From contig JADNYJ010000561.1 in the NCBI GenBank assembly GCA_015501075.1, positions 1 through 20,406 of the forward strand: 20,406 bases of DNA, written 5' to 3'. Source of the DNA: Gymnopilus junonius. Its lineage: Eukaryota; Basidiomycota; Agaricomycetes; Agaricales; Galerinaceae. The notes under the pieces were generated by a model, which saw only the letters and a program-made list of their open reading frames with translations, was not told where the DNA came from and made no database searches. A program made the position numbers and the translations under genes. Of this stretch, positions 9,935-18,419 are shown piece after piece; the first letter of the stretch is position 1, and every line of letters begins with the position of its first letter.

Positions 9935-9940
9935 TATATA
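9935..9940 (+). promoter_or_regulatory. TATA box of the VOC gene
   Basis: TATATA in the context GCTTTATATAGAGG, 76 bases before the ATG at 10016. The spacing and G-rich flank fit a core promoter with a short leader. Confidence 0.6.
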
Positions 9941-10015
9941 GAGGCCACCATCTCCAAACTGAAACAACAACACCTTTGAAAGCTTAACCACACACACGCC
10001 CTCAATACATACAAT

Positions 10016-10591
10016 ATGCCCCTTCATCACCTAGCTGTTGGTGTTCGTGACATCGATGAAATGCGCGATTTCTACGCTGCTGCCCTCAAACCACTTGGGT
10101 ACAAAGTCATGATGACATACTTGGACGGAAAGGTCGTTGGGATGGGCGCAGGGCACAGTCCCGACTTTTGGCTTTCCCATTATCATGCGCGCGAGGAAAC
10201 CGCTTTATATGACATACCTCAGGAAGCCGAACATATCAAGAAAAAAACCCATATCGCTTTCGCGGCGTCGAACAGAAAGCAGGTCAGGGATTTCTACAAC
10301 GCAGCTATGTTAGTCTTTGTTCTTCCCTTATTAACTTCCTCTCTTCTAATCACTTGTGACTATCCTAGTGCTGCCGGCGGAAAAGATAATGGAAAGCCAG
10401 GTCTTCGCCCTGAATACTTCGCCACTTACTACGGCGCTTTCGTTTTGGACCCCGAAGGAAGGAACATTGAAGCCGTCTGCCTTAAGCCTGGATTTTTGGC
10501 GGAGCCTTTGGGGGTGACTGGTTGGTTGACTGTTGCTAGCGTACTGGCTGCGATTGGGAGTGGTGCGGCATACTATGCAGGATGGGTTTGA
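10016..10591 (+). CDS. Glyoxalase/VOC-superfamily protein with hydrophobic C-terminus (171 aa, 2 exons)
   Basis: Member of the vicinal oxygen chelate fold (glyoxalase/bleomycin-resistance/dioxygenase); reaction unknown. Exons are 10016-10308 and 10369-10591. The start MPLHHLAVGVRDIDEMRDFY is the classic first strand with metal-ligand-type His. THIAFAASNRKQVRDFYNAA and AGGKDNGKPGLRPEYF lead to YYGAFVLDPEGRNIEAVCLK, the second conserved half. The 60-nt intron (GTTAGT...TCCTAG) is a multiple of three and has no in-frame stop, so retention would insert 20 mostly hydrophobic residues. The last 25 residues (GWLTVASVLAAIGSGAAYYA, then GWV) look like a single membrane helix, which suggests tail anchoring. 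The gene is intact. Confidence 0.9.
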   Translation: MPLHHLAVGVRDIDEMRDFYAAALKPLGYKVMMTYLDGKVVGMGAGHSPDFWLSHYHAREETALYDIPQEAEHIKKKTHIAFAASNRKQVRDFYNAAMLVFVLPLLTSSLLITCDYPSAAGGKDNGKPGLRPEYFATYYGAFVLDPEGRNIEAVCLKPGFLAEPLGVTGWLTVASVLAAIGSGAAYYAGWV

Positions 10592-10951
10592 ACAGTCCAA
10601 TTAGCCTTATTTAGTCTGATTCACGATTCGAACATCCATCAATTAGCGACGCGTACTAAGCAATGACCACGCCGTGTCATGGCACGTGCGTTATTGTCAC
10701 CTACAAGTTCAACGATGTTGAAAATCAAAATCCTCGACGATGTACTTGATACCGCATTCCATTAGTATTATTCCGTCTATTCCGCTCCCATCTTTTTTTC
10801 ATCAAGCCTCCACAAAGTCAGCGACTCTGTCTTTTGATTTGAATACACTCGCAATGGGAATCACAAGCTCCAGTTTCATGATGTCATTCCTTGACATCAT
10901 CGTCGTCTATAATAATAAGGACAAGGGCTATTCGATACACTTGAAATCGCC
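10592..10951. other. Intergenic region between the VOC and FMO-like genes
   Basis: 360 bases holding the VOC 3' end, a CACGTG at 10683-10688, and the leader of the FMO-like gene. An ATG at 10856 opens a 44-codon frame that is out of place for the oxidoreductase and matches nothing I recognise; it could act as an upstream reading frame. Confidence 0.45.
10683..10688. promoter_or_regulatory. CACGTG palindrome upstream of the FMO-like gene
   Basis: Second CACGTG in this part of the window, 264 bases before the FMO-like start and 92 bases after the VOC stop. Motif-based only. Confidence 0.33.
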
Positions 10952-13425
10952 ATGTCTTCCAGAGCGATACAAGCCATTCATCAAATAACAAACGAATATG
11001 TCGCGCATTCCGAGAAATGTCTCCGTAGGAGAGAGCTCTTCTCTTTGCTCAGTCCTATTCGGTTCCTCGGTTTGATATGGGATTACTTTTACATTTTGGC
11101 CCAGCTGCCTATAGTATGGTTCTTTAAAGCGGTGAGTGCACAGTTTGATGCTCTGGATATTCGTATGTTTTCTTGAGTTGGTCTGTGACTTCTAGCCACC
11201 TCCCAAGACAGCTGAATTGCTGAAGAAACCTCGTGGAAGGATCGCAGTCATCGGCTCAGGTGTCACTGGAGTAAGCTCTGCTGCGTGAGTGGTCTGATTA
11301 GCTATTTCAGGTAGTCATAATACTTACCGTCCTTCCAGCCACGCAATCTCTCATGGATTCGAAGTGGTCATATTCGAAGCAAAACCCAAACTTGGTGGAA
11401 TCTGGTTGGACGTGAACAGCACCTCCAGTCTCCATTGAACTCTCTGCTATATCGTTTCCACCCTGCGGTTATCTGGAGCAGGGCTTTTCCTTTGAGAGAT
11501 GAGATTCTAGGAGGTGAGATCATATTGCCACATACAATAGAATATGTCTCTTATGCCACTGCAGAAATTCGCAGAATCTGGAAAGAGTATCATCTCGATA
11601 CGAGGACACGCTTTCAGGTGATCATTTTTCCTATTTAAACCACCTTTGCTTCTCTAAATCCCCAAACAACGCAGACGGAAATCAAATCTATTAAGAGGGC
11701 ATCTCCCCCTTCAGATGACTCATGGGACGATGATCCTGACAGGTCAAGATGGGTTATCAATGACGCAGAAGACGGCGTCTTCGATGCCGTCATTGTTACA
11801 GTTGGCACATGTGGTGAACCAAATTGGATCAAGCTCCCCGGCATGCCGGAAACGCTTGAAGAAGATTTGAAGAAGAAAAAGAAGAAGAAGCGAAAGAACC
11901 AGTCTCCGACGCAAGATCGTCCACCTTCGCCTGAGAGCGGAAACGCTGATCATGATCACAGGGGATCCGAAGACAAGTTTACAAAGGCCATTGTTCATTC
12001 ATCCCAGCTCGACTCTCCTGCCTTCCAACTCAAGGGCGGCGAACGAGTTGTGGTTATTGGCAGCGGAGCGAGTGGTGTGGAGGCGGTTGAGACTGTCCTT
12101 GACAAGTATGGCAGCGTTTTGGACTATCAGGTCGCATCTTCAGAGGAAAAGGATAGCGAGAAAAAGCAAAAGAAAGGTGCTGATATTACTGTGATTGCCC
12201 GGAACGATAAATGGATTATTCCTCGAAATATTTTTTTCGATACGTCTATTGCTGGGCAGCCTTTTGGACGAGAAATGCCCCTGAGGTACTTTATTTTATT
12301 TTCTGAAATGAACGTATTCACCGCTGAGTGCCTACGTTTCTAGTTTCTTGTGGGAAAGCTTTTTGAGGCATTGGCAGTATGCAGGAGTGGAAGAGCTCAC
12401 TCCCTCAAATCTTGGGATTTATGAATCGACCCCAGTTGAGTTGTTCCACTCAACAATCTTGGCATCTTCTTCTAACAATCGATATCCTAGGTCGTAAACG
12501 ACGAGTTCTTGAAGCATGTGCGCACCGGTCGTTGCCATTATGTCCGTGGCGAGCCAACGCGCTTGACCAGCGAGGGAGTAATCGTACATGCTCGCAAACC
12601 AAAGAGAGGAGCTGGAAAACCCATCAAACAAGAGGAAAAAGCGACAAATGGCCAAGTCACTGTCGAAGAGATTCCAGAAGGGGAGGAAAAGCTCATACCG
12701 GCCGATGTTATTGTACTTGCCACTGGGTACAAGAAGCCCACGATCGAATTTTTGCCCGATGAATTGTTCCCTGAAGGGTATCAGGTTCGTTGGTTCAACG
12801 TCGTGAGGAAAGTCTGATGTTGATGCAGAGTGTTTTAGCGCCCTGATTTGTATCTTCAAAATTTCTCCACTGAGGATTGGTCAGTACTGATGACGAACTC
12901 GGCGTACCAGAATGCAATTGGGACTGTGTATGTGTTTTTTGACTGCCTCATCCGGAAGCTTACTGATCAAGACATTAAACAGCGGTCACTTGTGCGTACT
13001 CTTATAACTTCATAATTCGTCTTCTATATCCTTACATTTTAATAATCCCTTCAGCCATATTGGAATATGTATGTTCCAAGTCGTTGTGATCCCCTTCCGT
13101 ATAGTAACTAATGTAAACTGTTCGCGCAGATACTCGCATCCTCCTCACCCTTCTCATGGACAAAAACGCTAGACCAGAATCCAAGGACATGAAGCTTTGG
13201 GTAGACGTGCTTCGCTTTGTCAAGCGTGGCGCAACAGGCGGAGCGTTGGGGTTTTTCACTTACATGGAACTCAGTAAGTCGATCGGAGTGTATTCTTCTG
13301 AAGAAAGTGTTGAACCATTCGTGTGTCTAGCCATCTGGTTACTCTTGTTCCACATTTTCAGGCCTGATCGACTGAGGTGGTTGTTTTTCATTATGAATGG
13401 CTGGGGTGTGTATGCTCAGGAGTGA
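10952..13425 (+). pseudogene. Flavin-containing monooxygenase-like oxidoreductase, 12 exons, one-base frameshift
   Basis: FAD- and NAD(P)-binding oxidoreductase. Exons: 10952-11131, 11196-11284, 11339-11513, 11565-11617, 11675-12285, 12344-12434, 12491-12784, 12839-12927, 12983-12991, 13055-13068, 13130-13273, 13331-13425. Motifs in order: a hydrophobic N-terminal segment (IRFLGLIWDYFYILAQLPIV), FAD-binding RIAVIGSGVTGVSSA, VVIFEAKPKLGGIW, VIVTVGTCGEPNWIKLPGMP, second dinucleotide site ERVVVIGSGASGVEAVE, VIVLATGYKKP (the FMO-type ATGY motif), and a C-terminal hydrophobic region (IWLLLFHIFRPDRLRWLFFI). All splice phases agree except one point: after NSTSSL the frame reads His-stop at 11433-11438, while LNSLLYRFHPAVIWSRAFP begins one frame away at 11435. 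One A is missing in CCA(A)TTG. Restored length would be about 614 residues. A Lys-rich insert (about 11864-11900) interrupts the region between the two nucleotide sites. Everything downstream is well preserved, so a sequence error is as likely as decay. Confidence 0.84.
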
Positions 13426-14309
13426 GAGTATTGTGTGTTCAAGTGACTGGTTGAGTCCTGATGGCGGTGCCTTTGGGAGAAGAAGAATCAAAATATGTAT
13501 TTTATGCCAACCCTGGACTTCACCATAAATAAGTCGCAAAAAATGGTTTGTAGTAACTTTGTCCTATTGTATTTGGACGTGATATGTTACCCAAGGCCGT
13601 CCCTCCAAGCGCTGTAACGCGATGAACATACGTGCCAAACAAGGGCGCCCTCGCACGAGTCGCGACGCGCCCGTACCAGTCATACAGATATGCCAGTATT
13701 AGATTGTCACAAGGAAGTTTCTATTATAAAGTGCATAGCAATGAAAATAAAAAAATACGCGTTTCGAAACGTTTGGAGGCGTGTGTGTGTGATGAAGTTT
13801 GTGATGATGGATCAAAAATTAGTTTGGGACGAATGATGAAGCAAAGAATCAGATCAAACGACCCTCGTATGCGATGCTCTTCTGTTCGTCTAGAGTATCG
13901 ACGAGATAAGATTAGAAGCGATGATTGTGGCTGTGCTTGCCCATCGAATTGTATAGCAGGCCACTATCCCCATTAGACCTATCTCCATATGCTATGTCAA
14001 AGTTCTGTCTTCTTTAACCTGAACAGCGGAGAAGCCGACATAGCAGTGTCTCTGACGGACGCATAGCTTTTCCACTCTATATCATGGGCAGCAATTTCCT
14101 GATACCTTTATCTTGCGGGCGACATACTTACTTGCGGCCCACTGTACATTGAAATTTGAAGGGTCCTTCCTCCATTGTTATCTCGTCTCATCTGTAACCT
14201 CCGAAGTCGACGGTGGCCCCTCCACCCAAGGAGCACTATCGATCACCCAATTTCCGCCCGCCCGCGATTCCGCCACGGCCCATATAGAAGCAACGGGGCT
14301 TCGGATCTG
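13426..14309. other. Intergenic stretch before F-box gene 3
   Basis: No convincing gene. A 114-codon open frame from a GTG at 13632 has no motif and no usable ATG context. The right part (about 14160-14309) is GC-rich and is probably the leader of F-box gene 3; CATATA lies at 14280-14285, too close to the start for a usual core promoter. Confidence 0.5.
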
Positions 14310-16107
14310 ATGCGCATTTCTTCCTTCCTTACCACTCCTCTCCCTGCAGAACTTTGGCTGCATATCATCGATCACATCCCCACGCGCGATCTACTTGGGC
14401 TTGTTGGAGTGAATAGGATTTTCTTTGAAGTGGTCATGAACGAGGTGTATAGCCAGCTTAGCTTTATAAGCGCTGATCCGAGGATATTTTACGACAAATT
14501 GACGACGCTGCAGTGAGTTGACTTTTGCCCTCCGTGTTGGTGTTAGAAAGTGTACTGAGGATGATGCTTCTAGGAATCCTAATCTCGCAGAACGCATTCG
14601 CGTGCTCACCGTATGGCCTAGTGCGGTGAGAGACGCGATCAATGCTATTGAACACGATAGATCAAGACCGCCTGGGCAGCCTGACGTGCCTGAACGAAGC
14701 AGGACGCCCACGCCGAGATTCAAACACGTCCGATATCTCTCAAGAGGGCGCGAATACGTTGAGGAACTACTAGGGCACCACAAACCCCCTCAGCCCACTC
14801 CAGCACCGAACGGCAAGGAACCCCTCCCTTCCCTGGAAGAACGAACGGAAATGTTCAAAGAGTCCATCCGGAGGCTCATCCACGTTGATGAATTCGAACT
14901 CAACTGGTACATCGACCAGGGCAAAAACGAGCATGCGTGGAAGTTTGCGCTTTTCCCCCATATTTGGCAGGGCGTGGGGCAGCAGATCAGGCGGCTGGCT
15001 ATCGATATCCAAGTCGCCAAGATGGGGGATGCAGTCACTTCGTGTGTCTCGCTGCCGCGCTTGGAGGTGTTGGATCTGACGCTGAGATGTTATCCGAGCA
15101 GAGGGGATATGTATTCGGAGCAATATCGGGGGGACACGATCGTCCCGTATTTCATCAACAAGTTCGCCCCGACGCTGCAGCAGCTGTCGATGAAGACCAT
15201 CGGGCATCAGGAGCTGTCGCAGAATTTCCAGCTGTTGGGTGTTTTCCCCCGTCTGGCAAAGTTGACGATCGTCATGCCGCTCGATCATTATCATCTGCAG
15301 GATCCTACGGGCTTTCGACGACTGCTGAAAAGTCACCCGCAGCTGAGGGAGTTGTGCATCAAGTATGCCAGATGCTGCAGGGATTGTGTGCAGGACGGGT
15401 TCGATACGTATGAGGGCAAACACAAATTGTACGGCGATGTGAGTCTTCCGGCTCTTCGATCCTTGGAGCTGGGATTACACATCCCTGTCCCGCAAGGAAT
15501 CATGAACAACGCGCTTTATCATAGCGTAGTGCGACAACTGGGGACAGCCAACTCGCTGTATTATAACCTTGCGCAGATGGGGAGCGAGCTCACGTCTCTG
15601 ACGCTGACGGACCGGAATCTGACGCTGGAGGAGGTCAAGACGTTGCTGGGGCTATTCCCTAGCTATCGGCTGAAGAAACTGTCGTTCTTCGCAAAGGTGC
15701 TGAGTCCGCGGCTCATAGATGCCATCGCACAGGCCTGTCCCTCTCTGAGCTCGTTGTCTCTGGACGTCGAGACAGTGAGCTCTCAGGATCCGTGCACGGA
15801 GACGTATATGAACCCGGACGTGGAGGGATTCTCCAAGGCGTTGTATAATTATGGTGTGGACCGTCAGAATGATCGGTGGCGGTACAGAGCATGGACACTC
15901 TCTGACGTCTCGGTCATGCGCTGGGAACTGAAGGTCGGGCATCAGTACAATTGGGCTTGCATGCAGGCGATCGCGGCGGTCGTGCCCTCGGTAAGGAGTT
16001 TTGCGGGTCGAGGGCATATGGAGGCAGAGAATGATCTGAAAGTGGGTGGAGGAGGACAGCGGCATGTTGTTGATTTGGATGGGCGGACGAAGCCATTGGA
16101 TACGTGA
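14310..16107 (+). CDS. F-box protein 3, paralogue of F-box protein 2 (578 aa, 2 exons)
   Basis: Probable SCF substrate adaptor. Exons are 14310-14512 and 14574-16107, with a 61-nt intron (GTGAGT...CTTCTAG). The F-box is at residues 9-50: TPLPAELWLHIIDHIPTRDL, LGLVGVNRIFFEVVMNEVYS. The intron falls after LTTLQ in phase 2, as in F-box gene 2, and is followed by NPNLAERIRVLTVWPSA. A charged, Pro-rich linker then precedes leucine-rich-like segments (RRLAIDIQVAK, LEVLDLTLR, PTLQQLSMKTIG, RLAKLTIVMPLD, ALRSLELGLHIP, LTSLTLTDRNLT, SLSSLSLDVETVS). The part YRAWTLSDVSVMRWELKVGH corresponds to the last exon of gene 2, but no intron is present at that place here. Codon use is more GC-rich than in gene 2. 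The gene is intact. Confidence 0.9.
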
Positions 16108-16398
16108 TGAATATGTAGGACGACGACTCTTGACGATTAATGACATGATTAATTTATTGTATTTACATGTATTCTGACAGTGTTGTATGTATTTCATAGG
16201 TGTAGCAACTAATGATAAATGGCTATTGGCAATCATGCAGTGCAGGAAGGATCGGTGCGACCATCATCAACATTTCCCGAAATACAGCACCATCATGACG
16301 ACTTGTTAAAGACTCTCCCTCCGTACTTCTATTTCCATGTAATACAACAACCCACGCCCATCCTCCATTCTCTTTCGCGGCGACTCTCTGCGCCCGCC

Positions 16399-17352
16399 AT
16401 GTCGCGCTATTCCCGCATTTTTCTTCGGCACAAGCACTCGGGCCATGCATCCTCCTGGACCGCCGAGTCGAGCAGCGCTGAGCCGGCGAGCACGACCAGC
16501 CCGGGGTTCTCGTACCCTCCGAGTTCCACCTCCCGCTACTCCCCCTTTCCGTTTCAGCCCAATTCTATATCAATCGCCTCCCCCACCTCTCCCCATCCAT
16601 ACACCCTTGGCGCCATGCCCTATGCTATACCAGAGACCAGTGCAACGACCCATACCCAGCAGACCACGACCGAGTTCTCGACCACTCGCGAGAAACCACC
16701 CGACAGTCCTGGCGTAGGCCACCAATACCATCAGCGTACTGCGCTGCCTCTCGATCTCCCGCCTGAAGACACCCCCTCCCGCGCTCCGCCCCTGCCGCTG
16801 CACCTACGCCCTCTTGTGCTACTGCTGCTGTTCCTCCCGCTCCCTCCTTTACTCTCCTTCATGTATCTAGTAACCGGCCATGCGTTCCTCCGCGCTATAG
16901 AGATGTCCCCCACCTCCATCTACCGCACTCCATTACTCGCATCCCTAGAAGCAGGTGCAACAGGCGGCGTCATCCTCGCGCTCCCCCTCGCGTTCCTCCT
17001 CTACCTCTTCCTCCTCTCAGCCCGGCCTTCATCCGCCCCGGAAGATTTCTTTGATGATGATAATTCCAGTATACTCGCCCGTGCGGCGTGGGTGAGGTAC
17101 ACGGGCTACATCGTCTCCGCCGTCCTTTTCATTTGTATCGGGGGCGCTGCGGGTCCCTTGGGTGTGACGTGCTTATCGAGCGGCGACTTGGATGCGTTCG
17201 TCGCGCATAAGAGGATGTTGAGTGCGGATGCGGCGGCGGCGGCTGGGCTTATCGGGGGCGTTTTGGTGGCGCTGGGTATATTGGCCATGTGTGTGGTTGG
17301 TGCTGGCGTATGGACCATTTGGATACGGCAGAAGGAGCCTTCTGGCTCATGA
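16399..17352 (+). CDS. Uncharacterised four-segment membrane protein, intronless (317 aa)
   Basis: No family recognised. The start chosen is ATG at 16399 (context CCCGCCATGTCG); the same frame is open upstream to an ATG at 16219, but that part looks like leader. Residues 1-135 are rich in Ser, Pro and Thr with little order (TSPGFSYPPSSTSRYSPFPF). Four hydrophobic segments follow: LVLLLLFLPLPPLLSFMYLV; ATGGVILALPLAFLLYLFLL; TGYIVSAVLFICIGGAAGPL; and AAGLIGGVLVALGILAMCVV. An acidic loop (PEDFFDDDNSS) separates the second and third. The last residues (WIRQKEPSGS) are short and polar. The strong third-base GC preference and length support a real gene. Confidence 0.78.
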   Translation: MSRYSRIFLRHKHSGHASSWTAESSSAEPASTTSPGFSYPPSSTSRYSPFPFQPNSISIASPTSPHPYTLGAMPYAIPETSATTHTQQTTTEFSTTREKPPDSPGVGHQYHQRTALPLDLPPEDTPSRAPPLPLHLRPLVLLLLFLPLPPLLSFMYLVTGHAFLRAIEMSPTSIYRTPLLASLEAGATGGVILALPLAFLLYLFLLSARPSSAPEDFFDDDNSSILARAAWVRYTGYIVSAVLFICIGGAAGPLGVTCLSSGDLDAFVAHKRMLSADAAAAAGLIGGVLVALGILAMCVVGAGVWTIWIRQKEPSGS

Positions 17353-18419
17353 CCAGGCTCCTTGGGTTTTCCGACTCTCTATTTCCCTCTCTCTCTACTC
17401 CTTGTGGAACGCTTTCTCTTCGCGCTCAATCACCCTCTCTATCATTCATTCACCCACGCGCACGTTTGAATATTGCTATACATGTTGTACTTTTTCTTAT
17501 TTTCATACGTGAGTATCATCCCCCTTTCCTCCACGTCGTACCCGTCACGACTCACAAATAGTCATTACCATCAAATCTCCACAGCTGCATACCCTGCCTT
17601 CCGCATATATCATTTACATCTGACTCTGACGCTCCTTCACGCTACACTATCATCATTCATTCACGTTACGTACCACCTGGACCTCATGCAAAACGGAAAT
17701 CAGCACTCCACCCCTCCCACATTGTCATTTTTGTTGTAATTTATTCTCTTTAGGCAACGCCACCACGGACTCTCCCCTTTTTTTATCGTGTATTTAACTG
17801 GGACTCCTTTCGCTTTCGACATTCAACATCCTTCGTATTTTTTCTTCTTCTTGCAAGTCTCTCATACTTATATACAACTATCATCCAGGTTGGAAACATA
17901 GAAGAAGTAACAGGTAGTCATGGTTCACTACTATTACAGTGTACACTAATTTATCACGCTTTCCAAACATCGATATCATTATGAAGTGTATTTTCTCTCC
18001 TGCTCAGAAACTTCTCCCACCGTACAGAAAAGTGCATCCTAGTTAGATTGTTCCAAACTTTCAAAAGTCAGCAGAGGGAATGATGGAATGATCAGGATTC
18101 AAACAAAGTGCGCTTCTCATTTCTAAAGAGTTGAGAGTACATATGATATCAGGCATGACGGTTGCTGGGTAAGCTCGCTTCAATTAAAATTACATTCTCT
18201 CGACTTCATGCGAAAGAGGAGAGGGGTATAAATACGATTCTGTTGTTATTTTCAGCCTCGAACGAGTCATAAAGCAATCCTTCGAATTCATCAGAGCACT
18301 TCGGAGCCCTCAAGCCTATGGCTCGCGAGATAAAATGACATGGGCTGTGGTCAACAGTGAACATACAGTATCGTACACCTATCAATACAAGCATTACAAG
18401 CATCATTCAGACATTCTGA
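17353..18419. other. Intergenic stretch between convergent genes
   Basis: 3' sides of the membrane-protein gene (plus strand) and the Argonaute gene (minus strand). Pyrimidine-rich at the left and AT-rich at the right. No open frame with a motif, tRNA-like fold or long repeat is seen. Confidence 0.5.

Noticed and set aside
10856..10990. Possible first exon of the FMO-like gene from the ATG at 10856
   Set aside because: The frame does not lead into the conserved N-terminus, which starts well at 10952. It may only be an upstream reading frame.
13632..13976. 114-codon plus-strand open frame
   Set aside because: Begins at GTG, no recognisable motif, and Arg/Cys-rich content looks like chance translation.
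14770..15423. 217-codon minus-strand open frame
   Set aside because: Lies opposite the leucine-rich part of F-box gene 3, which is clearly the coding strand.
15652..16236. 194-codon minus-strand open frame
   Set aside because: Mirror of the F-box gene 3 3' end; no independent motif.
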